Notes: generated by a model from the sequence alone, not told the origin. Shown: positions 1 to 8,890, counted from the stretch's first letter. The stretch is DNA of 64,000 bases from Bog-532 sp963720945 (GCA_963720945.1 CAVRHH010000031.1:124001-188000); one strand, 5' to 3'. Translations and numbers: made by a program.

Positions 1-2394
1 GAGCGGGCCGCGCGCACCACCGAGCACGCCCGGCGTGAGGAGGAACAGCGGGCCCGCGCCGACCTGGAACGGTGGGAGGCCGAGGCCGCGGTCGCCGAGG
101 CCGGGATCGCCCAGCGGGCCGGGGCCCGCGCCGCGATCGAGCGCGCGGCCTCGCTGTGGCAGGGCCGGTGTGCCCGGCTGGTCGTGACCGGGCGGCATGA
201 GCTGGACGACATCACCGCCGCGATAACCCGGCTGGAAACCGGCTGGGCGGAACGCGCCACCCAGCTCGCCGGCCTGCGGGACGAGCTGGCGGAGCTGCAG
301 AACGACGAGGCGTTCCAGGCCTACTGCGCCGCCGCCGAGCGGCGCTGGAAGGAGATGTCGGAACGGGACCGTGCGCTCGAGGTCGAGGAGCGGACCACCG
401 TCCGCGGCATCGAGGACGCCACCCGGCAGCGGACGGCCCGGCTGGAGGACGCCCGCGCCGCGGACGGCCGGGACGCCGGGCGGGCCGGGGCGGAGGAGGC
501 GGACGCCAACGCCCGGCTGGAGGACGCGCTGCAGGCCCAGGGCGCGCGCCAGCACGAGCTCGGCGAGGCCGAGGCCGGCCTGGCCGGCGCGACCGACGGC
601 GATGACCTGGCCGCCGCGCAGCTGCAATGCCTGCGGGCCGGGGGTGTGGCCGCCGCGCCGCTGCTGGACAGCGTGGCCGTGTCCGCAGCGCAGCGCGAGC
701 CGTGGGAGGCGCGGCTGTACCCGTACCGCGACGCGGTCGTCGTCGCCGCGGCGGACGCCGCCCGCGCCCGCGACCTGCTCGCCGCGCTGCCCGGCTCCAC
801 CCTGGTCATCGCGGGCGGCCCAGGCCCGGCGGACGGAGAAGGCCCGGCGGGGCTGCCCGGCAGCGCCGGCGGCCTGTTCCCGCTGGACGGGTTCCTGGCC
901 AGCCTGGCCGAGCGGGCCGGCCGGGCGGGCGGCGGCCCGGCGGTCGATGAGGCCGCGCGGGTGTGGGTGGCCGGCGGTTTCGCCGCCCCGCTGACCGGGC
1001 GCGCGGCCCGGATCGACAAGGCCCGCAGCCGGGTCGCCGAGGCCGGCCAGCGGCTCGCCGGCGCCGGGGAGGCGGTCGGCCACGCTCGCCGGCAGCTCGC
1101 CGCGGCCCGGGACCGGGTGACCGCCGCGAAGGCCTCCCAGGAGGCCGAACGGCTCTGGGCGGAGATCGCCGGCCTGCGGGAGACGCTGGGTGAGCTGGCC
1201 GCCCAGCGCGCCGAGCTGGAGCCGGCCGTCCGGGCGGCCCGGGAGCAGCACGCCGCCATGCTGGCCGCCGTGCAGACCCGGGCCCAGCAGGCGGAACGGC
1301 TCCGCGCCGACGCGGGCCGGCTGGCGGACCTGCAGAACCGGAACGTCACCGAACGGGGCGAGCTGACCGCCCGGCAGGCCGCCATCGACCTGGAATCGCG
1401 GCTGGCGGACTTCGGCGGCACCGTCGCCGAGGCGCAGAGCCATCTGCTCGCGCTGAGCGGCGAGCAGGCCACCTGGAGCGAGCCGGAGTGGACCGCGGCC
1501 TGCTGCGCGGAACTCGACCGCGTGCTCACCATGTGCTTCCCGCGCGGCACGCCCGAGGACGAGATCCCGCGGGAGATCGGGGCCCTGCGCGCGGACGTCC
1601 GGTGGGCCGGGCAGTCCTTCCCGGCCCTGCACCGGGCGGTGCGCACCTACCTGGCGCAGACCGAGCAGGAGGACGAGTACCAGCGGCAGCGGATCACCCG
1701 CCAGCGGGCCGACCGCACCGCGGATCTCGCGGCCGCGCGGAGGGGCCTGGCCGAGGCCGCCCAGGCCGCGGCGGCGCACCGCGCGTCCGTCGCCGAGGGC
1801 ATCAAGGCCAAACTGAAGAAGGTCGCTACCCAGTTCGACCGGCTCGACCAGGAATACGGCGGCTACGGCGCGACGCTCGACTTTCCCGAGCCCGAGCCGC
1901 CCGCCGAGCCGGACAAGCCGTGGCGCTGGACCGCCACCCCCAAATGGCGCCGGGCCGAGGGACAGCGCATGTCGCCCTACAACCTGCGGGGCAACACCGC
2001 GCAGATGGACGAGAAGGCGGTCAAGCTGGTCTGCGCGGCCGCGCTGGCCGGGGGGACCGACCGCCCGCTGCTGCTGGTTCTCGACGAGCTGGGCCGTAAC
2101 CTCGGCAAGCAGCACCGCACCGAGGCCGTCGCGCTGTTCGAGCGGATCGGCCGGGACCGGAACATCACCGTGATCGGCGCCCTGCAGGACGACATGGAGC
2201 GGTACGCGATCGACGCGTCCGGCCTGTACGTGAAGCTGCGGCGCAGTTCCGACGCCAGCCCGTACAACTCCGCGCCGGTGATCGCGGGGCACGACGGCAA
2301 CGCGGCCCGGCTCGCCCTGCTGCGCGACTGGCTGGCGGGCCACTATCCCGCCCTGCCCAGCCCGGACGAGGAACTGGAGCAGGCGGCCCGCTGA
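1..2394 (+). CDS. SMC-like coiled-coil ATPase, 5' end outside window
   Basis: The frame is open from base 1, so the N-terminus with any Walker A motif is missing. The visible part is long, charged, Arg/Glu/Ala-rich coiled coil, interrupted near 600-1000 by a globular hinge-like stretch. The C-terminal ABC-type head has a signature-like helix (NLRGNTAQMDEKAVKL, about 1978-2025) and a Walker B strand (LLLVLDELGRN, about 2065-2100), followed by a D-loop-like stretch and a VIGALQDD strand. This order matches SMC/MukB/RecN-type proteins, which act on DNA as dimers. Which subfamily (Wadjet JetC, MksB or another) cannot be told without the upstream genes. The next gene is an unrelated SDR. An internal ATG lies at 205-ish downstream of GTG 184, but the open upstream frame argues against an internal start. 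Confidence 0.75.
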   Translation, partial: ERAARTTEHARREEEQRARADLERWEAEAAVAEAGIAQRAGARAAIERAASLWQGRCARLVVTGRHELDDITAAITRLETGWAERATQLAGLRDELAELQNDEAFQAYCAAAERRWKEMSERDRALEVEERTTVRGIEDATRQRTARLEDARAADGRDAGRAGAEEADANARLEDALQAQGARQHELGEAEAGLAGATDGDDLAAAQLQCLRAGGVAAAPLLDSVAVSAAQREPWEARLYPYRDAVVVAAADAARARDLLAALPGSTLVIAGGPGPADGEGPAGLPGSAGGLFPLDGFLASLAERAGRAGGGPAVDEAARVWVAGGFAAPLTGRAARIDKARSRVAEAGQRLAGAGEAVGHARRQLAAARDRVTAAKASQEAERLWAEIAGLRETLGELAAQRAELEPAVRAAREQHAAMLAAVQTRAQQAERLRADAGRLADLQNRNVTERGELTARQAAIDLESRLADFGGTVAEAQSHLLALSGEQATWSEPEWTAACCAELDRVLTMCFPRGTPEDEIPREIGALRADVRWAGQSFPALHRAVRTYLAQTEQEDEYQRQRITRQRADRTADLAAARRGLAEAAQAAAAHRASVAEGIKAKLKKVATQFDRLDQEYGGYGATLDFPEPEPPAEPDKPWRWTATPKWRRAEGQRMSPYNLRGNTAQMDEKAVKLVCAAALAGGTDRPLLLVLDELGRNLGKQHRTEAVALFERIGRDRNITVIGALQDDMERYAIDASGLYVKLRRSSDASPYNSAPVIAGHDGNAARLALLRDWLAGHYPALPSPDEELEQAAR

Positions 2395-2400
2395 CCGCCC

Positions 2401-2448
2401 GGCCGTCCTGGATACCGGCCGTGCTGGATACCGGCCGTCCTGGATAAT
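2401..2448. repeat. Three tandem 16-bp repeats
   Basis: Unit ggccgtcctggatacc occurs at 2401-2416, 2417-2432 (one change) and 2433-2448 (ends in aat). It fills the gap between the ATPase stop and the ribosome binding site of the following SDR gene. No function is evident. Confidence 0.8.
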
Positions 2449-2475
2449 GGCCAGCATGGCGGGAGGTGCCAGGTG

Positions 2476-3459
2476 ATGGACTCGTTTGCGGACAAGCTCG
2501 CGGTGGTGACCGGCGGTGGCTCCGGCATGGGCCGCGAGCTGGTCCGCCAGCTGGCGGCGCAGGGCTGCTCGGTCGCGTCCTGTGACCTGAACGCGGACAC
2601 CCTCGCGGAGACCGCGGCCATGGCGCAGGCGGGTGCCCCGCCCGGCGTCCAGGTCACCGCCCATGCCTGCGACGTCTCCGACGAGGCGCAGGTGCTGCGG
2701 TTCCGCGATGAGCTGCTCGCGGGGCACGCCAGCGATCACGTCGACCTGGTCTTCAGCAACGCGGGCATCGGCGGCGGCGAAAGCTTCAGCAGCGGCCCCC
2801 GGGAGGTGTGGGAGCGCACGTTCGCGATCGACTGGTGCGGCGTGTACTACTGCGCCCGCGCGTTCCTGCCGCTGCTGATCGCCAGCCGTGAGGGTGTTCT
2901 CATCAACACCAGCAGCGTGAACGGCTTCTGGGCGTCGCTGGGCCCGGGTGTGCCGCAGACCGCCTACAGCACGGCCAAGTTCGCCGTGCGGGGCTTCACC
3001 GAGGCGCTCATCGAGGACCTGCGCGTCAGCGCGCCGCACGTCCGGGTCGTTCTCGTGCTGCCCGGGCATGTGGGCACCGACATCATCATCAACAGCCTCC
3101 GCGCCCGTGGCCTGCCACCGCCGGAGCACATGAGCGACGCCCAGCTGGCGGAGGTGATCCCGCCCCGCGTGCGGGCCGGGCTGGTCCGGGCCGGCGTGCT
3201 GGCCGAGGGCGCGCCCGCCGATGACCTGCGCCAGCTGCTCATCCGGGGGAACGCCGACTTCCGGGACAAGGCACCGGTCAGCGCGGCCGAGGCGGCGACC
3301 GTCATCCTGGACGGGGTCCGCGCCGGGGGCTGGCGGATCCTGATCGGCGAGGACGCCAGAATGATCGACGCGGCGGTGCGCGCGAAGCCCGAGGCCGCCT
3401 ACGACTACGCCGAGCTGTTCAGCGGCGTGGCAGGCGGCGCCCGCGGCAGAAACACCTGA
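2476..3459 (+). CDS. SDR family NAD(P)-dependent oxidoreductase
   Basis: Classical short-chain dehydrogenase. The cofactor motif TGGGSGMG is at residues 12-19, the NAG motif near residue 95, the catalytic Ser in NTSSVNG (about 146-147), and the YSTAK Tyr/Lys pair at 164/168. At 327 residues it is longer than the 250-residue norm, with extra sequence after the active site. The substrate is unknown; these enzymes reduce carbonyls or oxidise alcohols in the cytoplasm. Start: ATG 2476 lies 8 nt after GGGAGGTG (2460-2467); GTG 2473 directly before it is also possible. Short tandem repeats lie just upstream and an inverted-repeat element just downstream. Confidence 0.9.
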   Translation: MDSFADKLAVVTGGGSGMGRELVRQLAAQGCSVASCDLNADTLAETAAMAQAGAPPGVQVTAHACDVSDEAQVLRFRDELLAGHASDHVDLVFSNAGIGGGESFSSGPREVWERTFAIDWCGVYYCARAFLPLLIASREGVLINTSSVNGFWASLGPGVPQTAYSTAKFAVRGFTEALIEDLRVSAPHVRVVLVLPGHVGTDIIINSLRARGLPPPEHMSDAQLAEVIPPRVRAGLVRAGVLAEGAPADDLRQLLIRGNADFRDKAPVSAAEAATVILDGVRAGGWRILIGEDARMIDAAVRAKPEAAYDYAELFSGVAGGARGRNT

Positions 3460-3484
3460 GCGCTCGTCTCTCTCCGGCATCTAC

Positions 3485-3710
3485 GGGCAGAGTTTTGGGT
3501 CGTATGGGCAGCGTCGGTTTTTTATCTGACATTGCGCGATTTGGGTGGCAGGATCGCGCTATGGGTACTGATGATGCGCTGGTGGCGGTGCTGCCCGGAA
3601 AACCGGCACACCATGCCAGCACACTTCAACCACGCCCGCGAGGACCCGCGACACGCCCGAGACCGCCAACTTAAAAACAGACGCTGCCATGTGCCCCAGA
3701 AAGTCTGCCC
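3485..3710. mobile_element. Imperfect inverted-repeat element, MITE-like
   Basis: Arms of 40 bp at 3485-3524 and 3671-3710 are inverted copies, 28 of 40 positions matching without gaps. Both outer ends read gggcaga and both inner parts read ggcagcgt followed by a T-rich run. About 146 bp lie between them, with no convincing gene. The size and structure fit a miniature inverted-repeat element or the remains of an insertion sequence; no clear target duplication was seen. It sits between convergent genes, so a long folded terminator region is an alternative. Confidence 0.45.
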
Positions 3711-3727
3711 ATAGACGGGTAGGGGGG

Positions 3728-4422
3728 TTAGGGCCCAGCGTCTGCGGCGGGGTCGCCGGCGTCGGGCGGGCGGAGCGGCAGCGGCGGCAGCGTGTACAGC
3801 GTGTCCAGGCCGAGCCGGCGCGCGTCGCCCAGGACGGCGCGTTCCTGCTCCCGGGCCTTGCCGGCGGTCTGCTTGGCCAGCTCGGACGCCAGGGCGCCCA
3901 GCTGCCGCACGCCGGCCCCGTCGACCAGGATGTGGCTCGCCGACAGCACGGTGATCCCTTCGAGCTGCCGTCCGGGGGCCTCGCCGCCATCCGGCTGCCC
4001 GCCGGGGCCGGCGCGGACAGGCCGGGCGCGGACAGCACGGTGCCGACCTTGGCCAGCTCGAACGGGTCGGCGGCGTGCCGGGCCAGCTTGTTGCGCTCGT
4101 CCACGATCCAGGTGTGGAACTTCAGCACCTGGCCCTCGAGCGGCAGGCTGCGCACATCATCGGCGGCCAGCCCGAACTTCGTGCCCTTGCTGAAGCAGCG
4201 GCCGTACGCCGTCAGCGCGGCCGACCAGAGCGCCTGCGGCACCACCGGGTCCCGTTCGTCTTCCGGGGTGACCAGCTCGGTCAGCAGCCGCTTGCAGCAC
4301 TCCATCACGAACTGGAGGTCCTGGATGGTCGCGATCTGGTCGGCGAGCACCTGCGCCGAGGGCAGATCCAGGGCCACGGTCAGCGTCTGTGTGCGCGGTG
4401 ATGCCGCGCTGGTCCCGGCCAT
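3728..4422 (-). pseudogene. Frameshifted hypothetical protein gene
   Basis: From ATG 4422 the frame codes a helical, soluble-looking protein (MAGTSAASPRTQ, then ALDLPSAQVLADQIATIQ) to about 3990. The sensible reading then continues in another frame (QLEGITVLSASHILVDGAG to stop at 3728). The switch lies in a GC-rich Ala/Pro/Gly stretch near 3980-4000 and is explained by loss of one base. Joined, the product would be about 230 residues. I do not recognise the family; no catalytic motif or membrane segment is visible. The gene is divergent from the Nudix gene (60 nt between starts). It may be truly broken, or the base may be an assembly error. Confidence 0.55.
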
Positions 4423-4482
4423 GGCGCTGATGCTCGCACCCGGGGCACACCCGGCCGGTCTCAAAACGGCACAATGAGAGGC

Positions 4483-4959
4483 ATGGCAAACGCGGTCCCG
4501 GTACGCCTGGCCGCCCGGGTCGTCCTGCTGGATCCGGACGACCGGGTGCTGCTGATGCGCTACGACGATGGCCCCCCGAACGGCAGCCACTGGACGACAC
4601 CGGGCGGCGGCCTGAACGAGGGCGAAGACTACCCCGCCGCGGCGCTGCGTGAGCTGGCCGAGGAAACCGGGTGGAGCGACATCCGGCTCCGCCGCGAAGT
4701 GCTCCGCCGCTCGCTGACCATGGAGTACGCGGGCCACCTGGTGCGCCAGCGGGAACGCCTGTACCTGGCCCGCACGGACCAGGCGCAGCGCGAGATCCAC
4801 GGCGTCGACGCGATGCACGTGGCCGATAGCATCGCCGGGTGGCGGTGGTGGACGCTGGCCGAGCTCGACGTCACCACCGAGAAGGTCTGGCCGGAAGGGC
4901 TGGCCGCCCTGATCCGGGCCGCCCTGATCCGGGCCGCCCTGTGCGACGGCCAGGCCTGA
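4483..4959 (+). CDS. NUDIX hydrolase
   Basis: A complete Nudix box, G-x5-E-x7-REL-x-EE-x-GW, lies at residues 42-64 counting from ATG 4483. This Mg-binding motif hydrolyses nucleoside diphosphates linked to another group; the exact substrate cannot be told from sequence. The length (158 residues) is typical of single-domain Nudix enzymes. ATG 4474, three codons upstream in frame, is an alternative start. Near the C-terminus the hexamer ALIRAA is duplicated through a 15-bp tandem repeat (about 4911-4940). Confidence 0.9.
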   Translation: MANAVPVRLAARVVLLDPDDRVLLMRYDDGPPNGSHWTTPGGGLNEGEDYPAAALRELAEETGWSDIRLRREVLRRSLTMEYAGHLVRQRERLYLARTDQAQREIHGVDAMHVADSIAGWRWWTLAELDVTTEKVWPEGLAALIRAALIRAALCDGQA

Positions 4960-4968
4960 CCGGCCGGG

Positions 4969-5376
4969 TCATTCCCCTACCGGGCCGCCGGCCAGCTCAC
5001 ACACGATGTCCAGCTGGCCGATGTGCCGGGCGTACTCCTGCAGCAGGTGGAACAGGACCCGTTCCAGCGTGGCCGGATCGGTGCCCTCGCCCCACCGCTC
5101 GCCGGTCTGCCCGATATCGGCCAGGTCGTGGGCCGCGACGATCGCCCGGGTCCGCGCCGCCTGCTCGTGCAGCGCCGCCCCCAGATCCGGCACCCGTTCA
5201 GCAGCCTCCGCAGGCCCGGCATGCGGCACGATGGGGGCGTGATTACGCTTCTGTTCCGGGTGTTCGGCGGGGGGCTTTTCGAGTGTTACGCTCGGCAATT
5301 CGAGGCCATCTGGAACGAATCGCATACAGCGCCCGTTAATACACCGCCGTTTGAGAGTCAAGTAATTGACGCGCAT
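4969..5376 (-). pseudogene. C-terminal fragment of a DUF664/DinB-like gene
   Basis: The last 75 or so residues (ARTRAIVAAHDLADIG, PATLERVLFHLLQEYARH, IGQLDIVCELAGGPVGE) match the C-terminal half of DUF664 proteins, a DinB-fold family related to mycothiol-dependent transferases, including the conserved EYARHxGxLD helix that supplies a metal-binding His. Those proteins are normally about 165-170 residues; the first metal-binding half is missing. The open frame upstream of about 5210 looks unlike the family and has lower GC content. This is most likely a 5'-deleted remnant at the border of the low-GC island. Confidence 0.6.
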
Positions 5377-5435
5377 TGATTATCACAACCCGGCCGCGCC
5401 TGAAGCGAATTCTCTAGTGTCGGCTCATCCGCTGT

Positions 5436-5503
5436 CGTGGTGGACATTTGACTGCACAATCCACCACGGCTCGCTGCGCGTAAGCAGCGAGCCGTGGTTT
5501 CTT
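5436..5503 (+). terminator. Strong hairpin with competing upstream stem
   Basis: A perfect 14-bp stem pairs 5464-5477 with 5484-5497 around a 6-nt loop (gcgtaa) and is followed by tttctt, as in an intrinsic terminator on the + strand; A5463-T5498 adds a further pair. A second 9-bp stem, 5436-5444 with 5460-5468, overlaps the left arm, so the two stems exclude each other. No + strand gene follows closely, so the attenuator reading is unproven; simple termination between the flanking genes is the safe reading. Confidence 0.55.
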
Positions 5504-5721
5504 CGCACAGAAAGATATTTCCGGCCTTCAGATGCATGAGTCTATTCGTGTCCGCATCCACGCCACCGTTACCGGTTTGACCGGCAGCTATGGTCCATGC
5601 ACCTCCCGCCGGTCATGTGCGGTGAGGTATCACCGTTGGGTTTGACCTTCGGGCAGGAGTGGATTCAGCGTTGGGCCGGGTAATGTAATTGTGCAGATAA
5701 TGGTGTCGGCCGCCGGATCGC

Positions 5722-6066
5722 TCAGAAGTTGAACGTGCAGCCGGCGACGCTCAGCTGCCCTTCGACGACGGTAGTCCACTGGCCGTTCCAGGTGCCGCCA
5801 TAGCTCGCGCAGATAGCGGGGCACTTCACCTTGGCGTCGTCGTTGTCCTGGAGCGGACCGGCCGGAACGTCCAGCGTGTACTCGGTTCCGCCAGTCGGCT
5901 GGGCGGGCAGTGTCACCTGGACCACACTCATCTCGCCTTCGACTACCGTCGTCCATTGCCCGGTGAACGTCCCGAAGTGCGCCGCGGCAATCGCGGGCCC
6001 GAGCTGCTGCGCCTGGTCATTGTCTGCTAGCGGCCCAGCAGGAATGTCAACATTGAATGTAGCCAT
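5722..6066 (-). CDS. MVL-type mannan-binding lectin, two repeats
   Basis: A protein of 114 residues made of two tandem copies of about 55 residues. Each copy has DIPAGPL or DVPAGPL near its start and GQWTTVVEG near its end; the second also has KCPAICASYGGTW and VAGC. This is the pattern of the Microcystis viridis lectin (MVL) domain, which binds high-mannose oligosaccharides. The first copy lacks the two Cys. No signal peptide is visible. Start: GAGGGAG lies 7 nt before ATG 6066. The gene lies in a region of clearly lower GC content than its neighbours, which suggests recent acquisition. Confidence 0.75.
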   Translation of the reverse strand: MATFNVDIPAGPLADNDQAQQLGPAIAAAHFGTFTGQWTTVVEGEMSVVQVTLPAQPTGGTEYTLDVPAGPLQDNDDAKVKCPAICASYGGTWNGQWTTVVEGQLSVAGCTFNF

Positions 6067-6889
6067 TGCGGATCTCCCTCGTAGCGGTAGAGGCTAATGC
6101 TCCTACGGCGTTCCGCCGACGATTGCATCGGCGATTCCCACCCGCCGTAACTGCCGATAGACCGAACGGTACACGACTCGTCGAACCGAGGCAATACCCG
6201 CATATCGCAGCGGAGCCGCATGATACGGGGCTTTACGTCTTTGATGGGCCGGAAAGTGACCGGTGCGGCCTGGCCGCAAGTAGCGCAGAAGCAGAATGCG
6301 CCAGGCGGTAAAACTCCTGGCAGTTGACATACGAGGCATCTTCTAAGCATCCCGCCATAGCGGCGTCCCGGGAGCCTGAGCGCGGCCGGGGACAGGGTCT
6401 GCAGCTGAAATGATCACCCCGGCCGCTCCGCGTGCTTGATCATGCTTGATCGTGCCTGATACGTGCGCAGACCGGTCCGTTGTGCAGCATCTTTCCTGTT
6501 CAGGCACGATAGCTCTGTTCATTGAAAAGCGAATGATCCACACCGCCGTTTTGGTCGACTCGGCGGAATGTCCTTTAGCTGGTGAGGCGACGCCAGAACT
6601 GGCAATCTGTGCGCTTCAGCTGTCCGAATCCCTTCGCAAGCATCATGCAAATATTCGACGTTATAAGGGTGCTCGAAGATCACTAAAACCCTCCGGGCCG
6701 TCATGCAGTGAACCGGCGGGGCGCCGCAGCGGGGGCCCGCTTGCTGCGATGCTGATGAGCTGTCGCCAGGACCGCCACCGGGCAGACCTGATGAGGGCCG
6801 GTCGGGGCTGGCTGGCATGGGCGGGCGGGTTTGGGTTGCGCGGTGCCGTCAGGCGCCGCGCGGGAGGGAAGATCTACGGGACTACGCCC
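6067..6889. other. Lower-GC intergenic region without a supported gene
   Basis: About 820 bases between the lectin and the helicase. The first 650 bases are noticeably poorer in G+C than the rest of the window. Open frames exist on both strands (for example 6519-6818 minus and 6446-6985 plus), but none has family motifs, a good ribosome binding site or actinomycete codon use. The part from about 6770 reads as GC-rich sequence again. Confidence 0.5.
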
Positions 6890-8569
6890 TTACCGCGCAG
6901 CGGCCCCGCGCGGGCCGCGGTTCGGCGTGCCTCCCGCCCGGGGCTGGCTGCCCCGGGCCTGGCCGCCCCGGCGGGGCGCATGTGACCGGTCGGCCGGCGC
7001 GTTACCGGGCCGTGGCCGGCGCCGCTTGCCGCCGCCCCGCGCCGCGCCCGCAGGCGCGGCCGGGGGAGCGGGCGGGACCGGCGTGCCGGTCGTCGCGATC
7101 TCCCGGACCAGGTGGTGGCCCACGCCGACGTGGTGCCGCGGCGCGCTCACCCCCGCCGCGTCGTGCATCCGCTGCAGTTCACGGACCTGGCCTTCCTCGG
7201 CCAGCGTGACGACCAGCCCGGAGGCCCCGGCGCGGGCGGTGCGGCCGGACCGGTGCAGGTAATCCTTGTGATCGTTCGGCGGGTCGAAGTGCACGACCAG
7301 TTCCACGTCATCGACGTGGATGCCGCGCGCCGCGACGTCGGTGGCGACCAGCACCCGCGGATGCCCGGCCGCGAACGCGTCCAGGGCCCGCTGCCGCTGG
7401 CTCTGATTCCGGTTGCCGTGGATGGCCTCGGCGGCCACTCCCGCCTTGGTCAGCTGCCGGGCCAGCCGGTCCGCGCCGTGCTTGGTGCGGACGAAGAACA
7501 GCGTCCGGGCCAGGCTGGCGATCTCCGCCGCCACCGGCAGCTTGTCCTGGGCGTCCAGCACCAGCACGCTGTGCTCGGCGGAGGACGCCGTCTCGGTCTG
7601 CGGTGTTACCGCGTGCAGGGCGGGGTCGGTCAGGTACCGGGTCACCAGCTGCCCGACCCGGCGGTCCAGCGTGGCCGAGAACAGCAGCCGCTGCCCGCCC
7701 GCCGGGGTCTCGTCCAGGATGCGGGTCACCGCGGGCAGGAACCCGAGGTCCGCCATGTGGTCCGCCTCGTCCAGGACGGAGATCTCGATGCCGGCCAGCG
7801 TGCAGGCTCCCCGGTCCAGCAGGTCGATCAGGCGGCCGGGCGTCGCGACGACGATGTCCACGCCGTCCCGGAGCCGGCTGATCTGCCGGGGGTAGGGCAC
7901 CCCGCCGTACACGGTGGTGACGCTCACGCCGACGGACCGGCCGAGCGGCGTGAGCACGTCCGCCACCTGCTGGGCCAGCTCGCGCGTGGGCACCAGTACC
8001 AGGCCGCGCGGCGCCTGGCCGACGGCACCGCCCGGGCCGCCGGACCCGGCTAGCCGGGTCAGCATCGGCAGCCCGAACGCGAGCGTCTTGCCCGAGCCGG
8101 TCTGCGCCCGGCCGAGTACGTCGCGGCCGTCCATCGCGTCCGGCAGCGCCCGTGCCTGGATCGCGAACGGTTCGTGAATGTTCCGCGCCGCCAGCGCGCT
8201 GATCAGCCGTTCGGGCAGGCCGAGCTGGGCGAACGACGCCGGTTTGGGTGCCGGGCGCGCGGCCGCGTCGGACAGCGCGCGGTCCAGCCCCGCGTACGGG
8301 TCGGCCTGCGGGGGCCGTACCGGCCGTGGGCCGCCGCGCCGGGCCGGGGCGGGGCCGCGGCGTGCGCCGCCCCGCCGGCTGGGCTCGCCGCCGCGCCGCG
8401 GCTCAGCTGGTCCCCGGCGCGCCGCGCCTGCGGATTCGCCGCCGTGGCGCGTAGGCTCGCCACCGCGGCGAGCGGGCTGGCTGCCGCGGCGGCCGGATTC
8501 CTGCGCGCGGGGGCCCTGGGACCCGTAGGTGCGGGCAGGCGTGCGCCGGCGCCGTGCATTGTCAGGCAT
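6890..8569 (-). CDS. DEAD/DEAH box RNA helicase
   Basis: All superfamily-2 DEAD-box motifs are present in order: Q motif (FAQLGLPERL ... FAIQ), AQTGSGKT (about residue 155), PTRELAQQ, TPGRLIDLL, DEAD (about 266), SAT, ATDVAARGI, and HRSGRTARAG (about 438). The 115-residue N-terminal tail is Arg/Gly-rich and the C-terminal tail basic; such tails bind RNA without sequence specificity. The closest families are the RhlE/CsdA-type helicases that remodel structured RNA in ribosome assembly and mRNA decay. Start: ATG 8569, preceded by GGAG at 9 nt. It is divergent from the YCII/ECF42 pair. Much of the opposite strand is open only because of high GC content. Confidence 0.93.
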   Translation of the reverse strand: MPDNARRRRTPARTYGSQGPRAQESGRRGSQPARRGGEPTRHGGESAGAARRGPAEPRRGGEPSRRGGARRGPAPARRGGPRPVRPPQADPYAGLDRALSDAAARPAPKPASFAQLGLPERLISALAARNIHEPFAIQARALPDAMDGRDVLGRAQTGSGKTLAFGLPMLTRLAGSGGPGGAVGQAPRGLVLVPTRELAQQVADVLTPLGRSVGVSVTTVYGGVPYPRQISRLRDGVDIVVATPGRLIDLLDRGACTLAGIEISVLDEADHMADLGFLPAVTRILDETPAGGQRLLFSATLDRRVGQLVTRYLTDPALHAVTPQTETASSAEHSVLVLDAQDKLPVAAEIASLARTLFFVRTKHGADRLARQLTKAGVAAEAIHGNRNQSQRQRALDAFAAGHPRVLVATDVAARGIHVDDVELVVHFDPPNDHKDYLHRSGRTARAGASGLVVTLAEEGQVRELQRMHDAAGVSAPRHHVGVGHHLVREIATTGTPVPPAPPAAPAGAARGGGKRRRPRPGNAPADRSHAPRRGGQARGSQPRAGGTPNRGPRGAAAR

Positions 8570-8800
8570 GCATGAACTCCATCGCTGATACGGGGCCGCG
8601 TCATGTCAGAGACGTCGACGACGGCGGGCGAATCGTGACTCGCCGACCAGCGGACTGCTCACACAAGCGACCACGCGGGCCTTGTGCCCGCGAAAAGGGC
8701 GGCATCCGTGCCGCCATGGGTCGCAACGCTAGCAGCATCCGCGATGTTCCCCGCCGGTCCCGGCCCGGTCCGGAACACGGAAAGAAAATTTCTCCCCGGG

Positions 8801-8827
8801 TGTCGATCCGGCGCCGCGGCGTTCGAC
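8801..8827 (+). promoter_or_regulatory. Predicted ECF42 sigma promoter
   Basis: TGTCGA at 8801-8806 and CGAC at 8824-8827 are separated by 17 nt and lie 64 nt before the YCII start. As I recall, ECF42-group promoters carry TGTCGA in the -35 and CGA(C/T) in the -10 region. An ECF42 sigma gene is the next gene downstream, so autoregulation is expected. No transcript data support it here. Confidence 0.55.
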
Positions 8828-8890
8828 GTCCGGGCAATAGGGAGCCGGCGGCACGGAAGCCGCCGCCAACGGAACAGCAAGGAGCAGACC

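Noticed and set aside
3559..4818. 419-residue minus-strand open frame
   Set aside because: Reads through the antisense of the Nudix gene at one end and changes frame within; only the part 3990-4422 has protein character.
6519..6818. Minus-strand open frame in the low-GC island
   Set aside because: A short stretch looks protein-like, but there is no family match or ribosome binding site.
6446..6985. Open frame in the low-GC island
   Set aside because: No ribosome binding site, no motif, and its second half becomes Arg/Gly/Ala-rich antisense-like sequence.
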